Shown here: positions 6,901 to 15,062 of the stretch, in pieces | Numbering within the stretch: the stretch's first letter is position 1 | How the letters are laid out: every line of letters starts with the position of its first letter | Virus record (IMG/VR): IMGVR_UViG_3300030450_001770 | Span: 1-29,257 of that record | Strand: one strand, 5' to 3' | From: a virus | DNA length: 29,257 nucleotides | The notes under the pieces: model-generated | Database searches by the model: none | What the model was told of the DNA's origin: nothing | Seen by the model: only the letters and a program-made list of their open reading frames with translations | Made by a program: the position numbers and the translations under genes

Positions 6901-6924
6901 CGCTACTCCAAATTTCATTATTAT
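6897..6924 (+). promoter_or_regulatory. Putative capsid promoter
   Basis: TTGACG (6897-6902) and TATTAT (6919-6924) are separated by 16 bases, each 5/6 to the sigma70 consensus. The -35 overlaps the scaffold stop codon. Transcription would begin near 6931, inside the left arm of the stem-loop 6926-6975, and the message would have a leader of about 110 bases before the capsid start at 7043. Confidence 0.5.
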
Positions 6925-6925
6925 A

Positions 6926-6975
6926 GAATTGAGCACGAGATAATCTGAAAAGACCTCACCTTTGGTGCTCAATTC
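6926..6975 (+). promoter_or_regulatory. Stem-loop before major capsid gene
   Basis: GAATTGAGCAC (6926-6936) and GTGCTCAATTC (6965-6975) are perfect 11-bp inverted arms around a 28-base loop. A second small hairpin CCTG/CAGG follows (6980-6993), then another CAATTC (6995-7000) that could compete for the left arm. No T run follows, so it is not an intrinsic terminator. RNA processing, message stabilisation or an operator role are all possible. Confidence 0.6.
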
Positions 6976-7042
6976 GAATCCTGTAATTTCAGGGCAATTC
7001 ACCAAACAACATTTAATATTAACTTTAGTAATGGAGAAAAAT

Positions 7043-7984
7043 ATGAGTTCTGAAATTACTACAGCGTTTGTTAAGCAGTTTAGCGCAAACGTTTTCCATC
7101 TTTCTCAGCAGAAAGGATCTAGGCTTGCTCCTTTCGTAAGAAATGAAAGCCAAAGAGGTAAGAGTGCTTTTTATGACAGAATCGGTGCGGTTACTGCTCA
7201 GAAAAGAACTTCTCGTCACGCTGACACTCCTCAACTAGATACTCCTCATTCAAGACGTAGGGTTACTTTGGTAGACTACGAGTGGGCAGATCTAATTGAC
7301 GATGCTGACAAACTTAGAATGTTGATCGATCCAACTTCTGACTATGCTCAAGCTGCCATGTGGGCTTTAGGTAGAGCTAAAGATGATGTCATCATTGAAA
7401 ACGCTCTTGGTAATGCTTATGGCGGAGAAGAAGGTTCTTCTACAGTAGCTTTAGCTAACGCTAACAAAGTTGCTGCTTTTGACGGTACTGCTACTACAGG
7501 TAACAACCTAAACCTTCAAACTCTTAGAAAAGTAAAAGAGAAGTTTGACTCTAACGATGTTGATGAATCTATTCCAAGATACATCGCTATCGGTTCTTCT
7601 CAGTTGAACAGCCTTTTAGGTGAAACTTCTATCACAAGTGCTGACTTCAACAGTGTTAAAGCTTTAGTCCAAGGTGAGATTGATACTTTCCTAGGATTCA
7701 AGTTTATTAGAACTGAGAGACTAGCTACTCTTTCTGGGTCTTTTACTTATAACAAAGACACAGGAGCTTACGGTTCTGGTTCACAAACTTTTGATGCTGG
7801 CGCTAGAAGATGTTTTGCTTGGGCTCAAGACGGACTACTTCTTGCTACTGCTAAAGACGTTACTGGTAAAATTTCTGAAAGGGCTGACAAGTCTTACTCT
7901 ACTCAAGTTTATGCTTGTATGGGTATCGGTGCTACCAGAATGGAAGAAAACAAAGTAGTAGAGATTGCTTGTAACGAATCATAA
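7043..7984 (+). CDS. Major capsid protein
   Basis: This is the shell-forming protein, expected to have an HK97-type fold. The 313-residue sequence begins MSSEITTAFVKQFSANVFHL and contains the typical segment RVTLVDYEWADLIDDADKLR (about 73-92). It resembles the capsid group that includes BPP-1 Bbp17 and many marine podovirus capsids. The ATG at 7043 is chosen because GGAG (7033-7036) sits 6 bases upstream and family homology begins there; a longer open frame from 6962 would translate the stem-loop region. Codons are richer in GCT and ACT than in neighbouring genes, as expected for high expression. It probably shares a transcript with the next gene. Confidence 0.9.
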   Translation: MSSEITTAFVKQFSANVFHLSQQKGSRLAPFVRNESQRGKSAFYDRIGAVTAQKRTSRHADTPQLDTPHSRRRVTLVDYEWADLIDDADKLRMLIDPTSDYAQAAMWALGRAKDDVIIENALGNAYGGEEGSSTVALANANKVAAFDGTATTGNNLNLQTLRKVKEKFDSNDVDESIPRYIAIGSSQLNSLLGETSITSADFNSVKALVQGEIDTFLGFKFIRTERLATLSGSFTYNKDTGAYGSGSQTFDAGARRCFAWAQDGLLLATAKDVTGKISERADKSYSTQVYACMGIGATRMEENKVVEIACNES

Positions 7985-7997
7985 GAGGGGGTAGATA

Positions 7998-8468
7998 ATG
8001 ACTAGTTTTTACGGTGTAAACAACACCAAAGCTTATCAAAACGTACCAGCAGAAAAGATTCCTGCTGGTGAGCAAGCTGGTAGGCTTAGAGTTGCTTACG
8101 ATAAAATTTCACTTTCAGAAACAATTGTTGGTGACGTTCTACATATGATGAAGATCCCTAAGGGAGCTAGAGTATTAGACGTTATCGTTAAATTTGTCGA
8201 TCTTGATACAGGTAACACTGATGCAAGAATGGACATTGGTTGGGCAGCTTCTTCTGACGCTGTTGAAGCGGCTGATGACAATGGCTTCTTTGATGCTCTT
8301 GATATCAGTGCGATTGGTTGTAAAGGTATGGTAGCTAACGCTGCTCATGTGCCTGGTCACATGAAAAAATTTACAGCCGAGTGTGAGATTCAAATCATTC
8401 CTGGCGGCGGTACTTCTGACGTTGCTTCTGGTGATATTGAGCTTATGCTTGTTTACGTAATGGATTAA
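7998..8468 (+). CDS. Putative capsid cement/decoration protein
   Basis: This is a 156-residue protein without membrane segments, predicted to be mostly beta strand, with Gly/Asp turns. A characteristic stretch is IPKGARVLDVIVKFVDLDTG (about 53-72). It follows the capsid gene by 13 bases with a strong GGGGG site, and a terminator follows it. In Bordetella phage BPP-1 the gene next to the capsid (bbp16) encodes a jelly-roll cement protein, and this gene sits in the equivalent place. The cement call is therefore by position and fold impression, not by a diagnostic motif. Confidence 0.65.
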   Translation: MTSFYGVNNTKAYQNVPAEKIPAGEQAGRLRVAYDKISLSETIVGDVLHMMKIPKGARVLDVIVKFVDLDTGNTDARMDIGWAASSDAVEAADDNGFFDALDISAIGCKGMVANAAHVPGHMKKFTAECEIQIIPGGGTSDVASGDIELMLVYVMD

Positions 8469-8472
8469 TGAT

Positions 8473-8497
8473 GGGGGCTTCGGCCCCTTTCTTTTTT
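8473..8497 (+). terminator. Rho-independent terminator with UUCG loop
   Basis: GGGGC (8474-8478), loop TTCG (8479-8482) and GCCCC (8483-8487) form a very stable hairpin, followed directly by TTTCTTTTTT (8488-8497). It lies 5 bases after the putative cement gene stop and before the tail adaptor gene, so it would close a capsid-cement transcript. Some read-through is needed for the tail genes unless they have another promoter. Confidence 0.92.
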
Positions 8498-8508
8498 AAA
8501 GGTGATTT

Positions 8509-9075
8509 ATGTCTCTAACGACTACTGAAACTTCAATTTGTAATAGTGCGCTTATCAAGATAGGCGCTGATAGGATTAACTCCTTAACTGAAACAAATAA
8601 ACGTGCTCAGCTATGTAGTGAGCAATATAGTAAAGTTAGAGATGAAGTATTAAGAAGTCATCCTTGGAACTTTGCTATTACAAGGGCAGAGTTTGCGCAG
8701 TTATCGACTACTCCTGCTTTTGGTTATACTTACCACTTTTCTATTCCTTCAGATTGTTTAAGGATCTTAAATCTATCTGACGAGACTATTGAGTGGAAGC
8801 AGGAAGGAAATAAAATTCTTACAGACAGTGCAACGATCAAAGCACGTTATATAAAGAGAGTAACAGCGCCAGCGGAGTTTGATAGCTTTTTTATTGAAGC
8901 CTTAGCTTTGCGGTTAGCGGCTGATCTCTCTTACAGTTTAGTTCAATCAACTACGTTGTCATCTCTGATGACTCAGCAGTATGAGAAACATTTGGCATTT
9001 GCCAGAAGCTATGATGCTCAGGAAGGGACACCACCGGAGCTAACTGACGATTCATTTATTGAGGCCAGACTATGA
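8509..9075 (+). CDS. Tail tubular protein A / adaptor (T7 gp11-like)
   Basis: This adaptor ring sits under the portal and joins it to the tail nozzle. The 188-residue protein shows the family-typical N-terminus TSICNSALIKIGADRI, then EQYSKVRDEVLRSHPWNFA (about 38-56), an IPSDCLRIL segment, and a C-terminal helix IEALALRLAADLSYSL. Length is close to T7 gp11 (about 196). The ATG is preceded by AAAGGTG. The stop overlaps the nozzle start as ATGA, so the two tail-tube proteins are coupled. No residue looks missing. Confidence 0.88.
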   Translation: MSLTTTETSICNSALIKIGADRINSLTETNKRAQLCSEQYSKVRDEVLRSHPWNFAITRAEFAQLSTTPAFGYTYHFSIPSDCLRILNLSDETIEWKQEGNKILTDSATIKARYIKRVTAPAEFDSFFIEALALRLAADLSYSLVQSTTLSSLMTQQYEKHLAFARSYDAQEGTPPELTDDSFIEARL

Positions 9076-12000
9076 AATATAGGTATGTACAAAATGCCTT
9101 TTCAAGTGGTGAGTTACATCCTCGTTTAGATGGAAGGACTGACCTTGAAGAATATGCTAGAGGCGTAGATACCTTACAAAATTTTATTACCTTTCGTCAG
9201 GGCGGTGTCGCTAGACGAATGGGGTCTAGGCACGTAAAAGATCTTTCACCAGCAGCAGGTACTAGCTATATAGGACTTTATCCGTTTATTTTTAGTAAGA
9301 CAGAATCTTATGTCATATCTATTGAAATACTTTCTACTACTTCCCTAAAGTTTCAGATCTATGATCCTGATGGGAACTTAGCAAGTATTACCACAAGCAA
9401 GGACGATCCAACGGACCTTGCTACATCTAAAAACATTACGATATCAGGTCGTGGTCTATCGAATCTTACTACGGAAGTTAATAAGTTCAACTACGCTCAA
9501 AGTGCTGACTTGTTCATTATCACTCATAGTTCTGGTAGAATGAAGCCTCTAGTTGTAGCTAGGACAGATTCAAATACGTTTTTTATAAAGGATATAGAAG
9601 ATTATTTTTGGACGACTAATCCAGAGAAAACTTTTTTTACTCCTTTTAAAGATGCTAACGTAGACGCTGGTAAACACGCCCATGTTAGTGGGGCTACTAC
9701 TTCTGTCACGATAGCAATGAAAGATGATTCTTCTGGGACTAACCTAGTTCCTTTCTTTGCGGCTGATGCTACTGCTAATCATAAAGAAGCTTTTTTTCGT
9801 ACTAAAAATGGTAGTAACCACAATTTATTTAAAATAAATTCGGCTAGTATACCAGCGGCTTTTACCGGAAATTTTAGTTCTAATACACTAAACTCTTCTT
9901 CACATGGTTTGTTAACTGGGGATATCGTAAGGTTATCTGGCACTATTCCTAGTGGGTTATCGTCAACTGTTGATTACTACATTATAAAAATAAACACAAA
10001 CGATATAAAGCTTGCGACTACGTTAGCTAATGCTAGGGCCACAACAGTTTTAACAGTAGCCAACACCAGTAGTGTTACAATAAACCCAAAGTTTATTTCT
10101 ACAATTATTGCTACAGATTATTCTAAAGTTAGCCCTAGCACCACCCATAGTTTTAACACGGATAACTGGAATGAAAGTTCTTTTAACAATTATCAGGGCT
10201 TTCCACGTACCATTTCAATTTTTGAACAAAGACTTATTTATGGTGGTACTATTCTTAGTCCTGATACTTTATATGGATCAATGACAGGAAACTTTTTTCA
10301 TTTTACTGAAACAAGGTATACCGATGGAGGCGATGCCCACGCTATAGGGGATAATGTTGACTTTATAGGGGACTCTGTAGCTACCGATCCATTTCAATTT
10401 ACTATTGCCTCTCAAGAAGTAAACGAGATAACATGGCTTGCGCCTAGAAACCATTTAGAGGTAGGTACTCTTGGAACTGAGTACATTGTAACTGGTGGTG
10501 ACAATGCCCTATCAGCTACGACTCCTCCATTTATTAAGGCGCAAACTAGTAACGGATCATCTCCTGTACAAGCAACGAAGGTAGATCAATCGACTATCTT
10601 TGTATCAAGGGATGGTAGACTTTTAAGAGAGTTTAAATACAACAATGACAACGGCTCTTATGTATCTCGAAGCCTTTCAGTTAGTGCAGAGCACATCGTT
10701 AGCCATTTATTTGATGGCGATAGCACTGACGCTAGCGCAGGGATTGAAATAGTTCAGTTTGTTTATCAAGCTTCAAAAGGTATTATTTGGTGCCTGACTA
10801 GTAGGAACGCTTTAATTGGACTAACTTTAGATAACGATACTCAAACAGCAGCGTGGCATAAGCATGTACTTGGTGGAACTTCTGTTAAAATCAACTCACT
10901 TACTGTTATTCCTAATACTAGTGGTACTCATGATGACTTATATTTGTCACTCTCTAGGACTATAAACGGTTCTACGGTTCATAAGCTAGAAAAGATTGGG
11001 GAAGATTTTTCTCACACTAAATTAAAAAACACATCTACAAGTGACGATGACCAAGCTTATTTTAGTGATTCGTCAAAGCGTGTACAAATCTCTACACTCA
11101 CAAAAACGTTTACAACTATAGCTTCTAATGGAACAACTATTTCAGGTCATGGGCTAGGTACTGGTACTAAACTACAGCTAACAACTGGCGGATCTTTGCC
11201 AACAGGGTTGGCAGTATCAACAGATTATTATCTAATAAAGAAAGATGCGAACACGGTACAATTTGCGACTACAGCTAAGAATGCTTTTGATCATATCCCT
11301 ATTACTATATCTGGGGGTTCTGGTACTCATACTATTACACCAAGTGAAGCTTATATATTTCCTGGATTTTCACATTTAATAGAGGAAGATGTTGAAGTTT
11401 TAGCTGATGGATTTTATGAGCAAAACGGTTATGTACCACCGACTTTAACGGTTCTTTATAATAAAGTTAACGCTAGTAATGACCGAATCAATCTTGTTTA
11501 TTCTGGTAATCCAGCTCCAGTTATTGCCCATTACTTAGTTACTGGAACTGAGATTTATTACAAGTCTTTTGCCAACGCTGCAATAGGTGGGATAACAGAA
11601 GATACCACTTACTACGTCATAAGACATGATGACGATTATTTTGAGCTTGCGACTACATACGAAAATGCATTAGCTGGTACGCCTATAAACCTAACCACTT
11701 CAGGTATTACAAGCGGACATTTCGAGTTCTACCCCAGCAATGCCCCAACTCGGATTGATGAGGGTGGGTTCTTACGATTAAATGAACCTGTCTCTGAAGT
11801 CATCGTAGGATTGAAATATACTAGTAAGCTTAAGACAATGAAGCTAGAAGCAGGGGCGCAGTTTGGAACTTCTCAGGGAAGCATTAAACGAAATGACTCA
11901 ATTGTTCTTCGATTCCAAGGAACTTATGGGGGAAAATTCGGGATTGCTTCCAACGAAGATAATCTTGAAGAAATTGTATTTAGGCCTGCCGGTCACGGAA

Positions 12001-12149
12001 TGGGGAGTGACCTTGCTCTTTTCACTGGCGACAAGTTTCTGGATTTTCCAGGTGATTATGAAAGATTCTTCCAAGTAGTAGTTGAGCAAGAAAAACCATT
12101 ACCTATGAATTTGTTAGCAATCGTACACAGGGGGATAACATATGACTGA
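9072..12149 (+). CDS. Tail nozzle / tubular protein B (T7 gp12-like)
   Basis: This protein forms the tail nozzle through which DNA leaves. It is 1025 residues, longer than T7 gp12 (about 790). The N-terminus carries the recognised signature FSSGELHPRLDGRTDLEEYA (10-29), then LQNFITFRQGGVARRMGSRH. The extra length is partly explained by three related modules at roughly residues 266-335, 680-750 and 808-875. Each has the pattern HGL-TG or similar, then TxYYxI and a LATT-x3-NA ending, a beta-rich insert type also seen in other phage tail proteins. These inserts probably decorate the outside of the nozzle. It overlaps the next gene by 8 bases. Confidence 0.85.
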   Translation: MKYRYVQNAFSSGELHPRLDGRTDLEEYARGVDTLQNFITFRQGGVARRMGSRHVKDLSPAAGTSYIGLYPFIFSKTESYVISIEILSTTSLKFQIYDPDGNLASITTSKDDPTDLATSKNITISGRGLSNLTTEVNKFNYAQSADLFIITHSSGRMKPLVVARTDSNTFFIKDIEDYFWTTNPEKTFFTPFKDANVDAGKHAHVSGATTSVTIAMKDDSSGTNLVPFFAADATANHKEAFFRTKNGSNHNLFKINSASIPAAFTGNFSSNTLNSSSHGLLTGDIVRLSGTIPSGLSSTVDYYIIKINTNDIKLATTLANARATTVLTVANTSSVTINPKFISTIIATDYSKVSPSTTHSFNTDNWNESSFNNYQGFPRTISIFEQRLIYGGTILSPDTLYGSMTGNFFHFTETRYTDGGDAHAIGDNVDFIGDSVATDPFQFTIASQEVNEITWLAPRNHLEVGTLGTEYIVTGGDNALSATTPPFIKAQTSNGSSPVQATKVDQSTIFVSRDGRLLREFKYNNDNGSYVSRSLSVSAEHIVSHLFDGDSTDASAGIEIVQFVYQASKGIIWCLTSRNALIGLTLDNDTQTAAWHKHVLGGTSVKINSLTVIPNTSGTHDDLYLSLSRTINGSTVHKLEKIGEDFSHTKLKNTSTSDDDQAYFSDSSKRVQISTLTKTFTTIASNGTTISGHGLGTGTKLQLTTGGSLPTGLAVSTDYYLIKKDANTVQFATTAKNAFDHIPITISGGSGTHTITPSEAYIFPGFSHLIEEDVEVLADGFYEQNGYVPPTLTVLYNKVNASNDRINLVYSGNPAPVIAHYLVTGTEIYYKSFANAAIGGITEDTTYYVIRHDDDYFELATTYENALAGTPINLTTSGITSGHFEFYPSNAPTRIDEGGFLRLNEPVSEVIVGLKYTSKLKTMKLEAGAQFGTSQGSIKRNDSIVLRFQGTYGGKFGIASNEDNLEEIVFRPAGHGMGSDLALFTGDKFLDFPGDYERFFQVVVEQEKPLPMNLLAIVHRGITYD

Positions 12150-12567
12150 TACCATATGCAATTTTTTCCCTGAACACATTGATTATTTAAACGCTCCTGA
12201 GTCAAGTAAGGAAGGTATCCTTACTAATTACGGACTAAAAAACTTTGTGTTTATGTCTATTATAAAAAGCGAAAAGCTATTAGGAGTTCTAGGTTGTAGG
12301 TTTTTAAACAACAACACTTGTGAGCTTTACGCAATACCTGACGTAGTTCATAGCAAAAAGTATAATAAAACTTTTCACAAATCTACTCTTTCAATAATCA
12401 AAAGATTAATGACAAAGAGTACATTTAATAGATTTCAGTTCCTTGTAGATGTAGACTTTAATGAGGGTCAACGATGGGCCAAAGCTTTAGGGTTTGAATA
12501 CGAAGCTACATTAAAAAAGTATGATCAAAACGGTAAGGATCAATTTATGTATGTGAGGTTTAAGTAA
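12142..12567 (+). CDS. GNAT-like internal virion protein A (T7 gp13-like)
   Basis: This 141-residue protein resembles the GNAT-fold relatives found at the T7 gp13 position between nozzle and internal core genes. The C-terminal third carries the gp13-like pattern NEGQRWAKALGFEYEATLKK (about 111-130) and ends in QFMYVRF. The GNAT acetyl-CoA loop (R/QxxGxG/A) is not evident, so catalysis is doubtful and a structural or assembly role is likely. The call rests on gene order (nozzle, this gene, then gp14-, gp15- and gp16-like genes) and the C-terminal pattern. It overlaps the nozzle gene by 8 bases and ends TAATG with the next start. Confidence 0.72.
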   Translation: MTDTICNFFPEHIDYLNAPESSKEGILTNYGLKNFVFMSIIKSEKLLGVLGCRFLNNNTCELYAIPDVVHSKKYNKTFHKSTLSIIKRLMTKSTFNRFQFLVDVDFNEGQRWAKALGFEYEATLKKYDQNGKDQFMYVRFK

Positions 12568-13043
12568 TGAGCATACCTGGCGCTGTATTAGCGGCAACAG
12601 CCGTAACATCTTCTATAATGCAGGGGCAAGCGCAAACTGCCCAGCTAGAGGCGCAACAAGCTGCCCTTGAAGATGAAAAAAAATATTTAGATCAGCAAAG
12701 AGCTTTTTTAGATGAAGCTAGGGATGAGGAGCTTGATCTGTTCCAAAAAGATACGGCTGAGTTACTTGGGGTCCAAGAAGTTTCTTTTGCTAAGGCTGGC
12801 GTTGAAATGTCAGGTAGCGCCCTTAGAGTTTTAAGGGAAACTGCTCAAGAAGCGCAGGAAGAAGAAGGAAGAATAATAAAACAATATGCTCATTATAAAA
12901 CTATGAACGAAATGAAAAGAGATGCGGCTAACAGACAGATATCAAATATTGGCACCCAAAAAAGTGGTATACCGCTTCTTACAGGTATCTCAGCTATCTC
13001 TGGAGCCGCTACTGGTTATGCTACTGGAAAGAAACTTACATAG
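12567..13043 (+). CDS. Internal virion protein B (T7 gp14-like)
   Basis: In T7, gp14 is ejected first and forms the outer-membrane channel part of the DNA-ejection tube. This 158-residue protein has an Ala/Gln-rich start (AVLAATAVTSSIMQGQAQTA), a long charged helix (about 25-120, coiled-coil-like, ending in EEGRIIKQYAHYK) and a C-terminal Gly/Ala/Ile-rich hydrophobic stretch (PLLTGISAISGAATGYATG, about 137-155). That order and length (T7 about 196) match gp14-like proteins. It directly precedes the gp15-like gene. Confidence 0.78.
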   Translation: MSIPGAVLAATAVTSSIMQGQAQTAQLEAQQAALEDEKKYLDQQRAFLDEARDEELDLFQKDTAELLGVQEVSFAKAGVEMSGSALRVLRETAQEAQEEEGRIIKQYAHYKTMNEMKRDAANRQISNIGTQKSGIPLLTGISAISGAATGYATGKKLT

Positions 13044-13052
13044 AGGATTATA

Positions 13053-15050
13053 ATGATTTTTATACCACGTTTTAAAAGTAGAAAAAGATTAGATACTAGA
13101 GGTGGTATGTCTGCAAAGGTACCAGCGAAGATTAGCTCAGCCGGTGCCCAACAACAAGTAGCCGCAACAGTTTTAGGAACAATAGCAAATAAAATAGGCC
13201 CTACTCTTTTAAAAATTTTAAAAGATGAAAGAGATGAAGAACAAAACACGTTTGTAACAAATGGGCAAAAAGAATTAAATAATCAGTTTAGCGGTTTATC
13301 TAGACAAGCTTCAGCCGAGCAATTTGACGGCTCAGTAGGTACTGCTTACAGAAAGTTACAAGAAAGTGACGTATATAAAGATAATCAAAAAGTAAAAGAT
13401 GCTATAGACTTAAAGTTTGGGGGAATGCGGCAAAAGTTTAATGCTAATTTAACTACTCGTACTTATAACAAAATTTCAACAGCTAAAAACAAAAATTTAT
13501 TTGAGGGCATTAAATTAGATTTAGAAGAAGCTGACATAAATAATGTTGCTAGAATTAATCTTTTAACTGAAGCCGCATATGAAAAGCAGTTACAAAATAT
13601 TGAGTGGGAAGAATCTTCTAGTGGAAAAACTGACGAGTTCGGTAAACCTTTTAGTATTAATAGTAGAAATTACGACAAAATAATGAACAGGCCTGACGTT
13701 AAGCTTAGAGTTGAAACACTTGATAATTTTATTAAATCCTCTATTAAAAATAAAGCTATAAAATATTTAAAGAATAATGATTTTAGTGAAACTGATGTAA
13801 GCACTTTAGATAAACAAATAAAAGAAGTTGATAAATGGTTTGATAACGATACTAAATCTTCAAGGTCTAAAGAGTTTCAATTTTTACCTTTAACTGAAGC
13901 GTATGGCATAGATAAAGAAAAATTTAAATTAGATGCAATGGAAGCCTTACGAATAAACTCTGTAGCTAAGCGAAGGTTTGATAACGAACTTGAGGCCAGA
14001 ATTATTCACGAAAATGAGCAAGAATTTTTAAATGCAAAAGCGCAAATGGACCTCCTTATAAAAGGTCCTAGCAGCGAAAAAAATAAAAAAGAGTATAAAA
14101 AGCTTAGAACTTATTTAGATAATACTTTTGGAAAAAAATCGCTACCTTACGATATAGCTAATTCTAATAATTTAAAAAGACAGAAAGCTCAATTTAGTCT
14201 TGATTTAATGGGTAAGGTATTTGAAAAAATAGAAAATGACGGTAGCCATTTTGCTGGCGATATTAAAACAAAACAAAAGTTACTTAGTGAAATGGGGATA
14301 CCTTTAGAGCATTTTAAAGAAGCTTTATCTTATGTAAAAATAGGAGAAAAAAAAGAAACAAGAAAAGTGGTCGGGCATATTAAGCAGTCTTTAAATAATT
14401 ACAAAAGTGTTGTTCGTAAATTTAAAGAAGCTAGAAAAAATGCTAACTCTTTAAATCTACCTGGTGATCTTAGCAGAATGAGGTTTCTTTTAGATCCTGC
14501 TGCGGCAAAGTTAGAGCAAGAGTTAGGTAGTAATATTATTCAATTTGAAAATGAAATGAAAAACCTTATTATTGAAGCAACAACTTCTAACGATCCTTCA
14601 TTGTTAGATAAAAATTCTGAAAATTATGTTGGTAATAGGGCTAGACAAAATTATGTAGACTATGTTTTTAACCCAATAAAAGGGTATGTGATTAACACTA
14701 TTGAAAAGATATTTCCTGCTCACGCCCGACATGTACCTGGGAGCCCTATAAAAAAAGCTATTAATGAACTTTATAATGCACAATTTTTAGGAGCACCTGA
14801 CAGAGGTATGGCCCCTTTAGACAATACTTCTGCTGTAAAATCTTTGGCTACGGCTATTAAATCTCTTAGACAAGAATTAAAAAGTACAAAGCAATATACT
14901 GACGATAAAGACAAAGAAATTAATGCCGTTCTTAAAGCGTTGCCTTTAATTAGTGACATACCTATGGACACAGAAAATTTATTAAGGATGTCACAAAAAG
15001 CGGTTAGAGGATCAAAAAATAATACTAATGTTGGGGTTTTTGAAAAATAA
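13053..15050 (+). CDS. Internal virion protein C (T7 gp15-like)
   Basis: By order and size (665 residues; T7 gp15 about 747) this is the middle ejection protein that forms the periplasmic part of the DNA tube. It is highly helical and charged, rich in Lys, Asn and Glu, with no membrane segment. The ATG has AGAGGAT upstream, 9 bases after the previous stop. The DNA is visibly more A-rich than the capsid and portal genes. No catalytic motif is seen. The call depends mainly on position between gp14-like and gp16-like genes. Confidence 0.75.
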   Translation: MIFIPRFKSRKRLDTRGGMSAKVPAKISSAGAQQQVAATVLGTIANKIGPTLLKILKDERDEEQNTFVTNGQKELNNQFSGLSRQASAEQFDGSVGTAYRKLQESDVYKDNQKVKDAIDLKFGGMRQKFNANLTTRTYNKISTAKNKNLFEGIKLDLEEADINNVARINLLTEAAYEKQLQNIEWEESSSGKTDEFGKPFSINSRNYDKIMNRPDVKLRVETLDNFIKSSIKNKAIKYLKNNDFSETDVSTLDKQIKEVDKWFDNDTKSSRSKEFQFLPLTEAYGIDKEKFKLDAMEALRINSVAKRRFDNELEARIIHENEQEFLNAKAQMDLLIKGPSSEKNKKEYKKLRTYLDNTFGKKSLPYDIANSNNLKRQKAQFSLDLMGKVFEKIENDGSHFAGDIKTKQKLLSEMGIPLEHFKEALSYVKIGEKKETRKVVGHIKQSLNNYKSVVRKFKEARKNANSLNLPGDLSRMRFLLDPAAAKLEQELGSNIIQFENEMKNLIIEATTSNDPSLLDKNSENYVGNRARQNYVDYVFNPIKGYVINTIEKIFPAHARHVPGSPIKKAINELYNAQFLGAPDRGMAPLDNTSAVKSLATAIKSLRQELKSTKQYTDDKDKEINAVLKALPLISDIPMDTENLLRMSQKAVRGSKNNTNVGVFEK

Positions 15051-15062
15051 TTAGGATTAAAT

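Noticed and set aside
6926-7004. tRNA-like sequence (GAATTG start, TTCGAAT, CAATTCACCA end)
   Set aside because: No D arm, no proper anticodon arm with U33, and the TTCGAAT is not in a pairing T stem. The sequence folds better as an 11-bp stem-loop plus a small hairpin.
6962-7042. Longer N-terminus for the capsid protein
   Set aside because: It would translate the stem-loop arm and the third-arm region from a TTG; the ATG at 7043 has GGAG at the right distance and begins the family homology.
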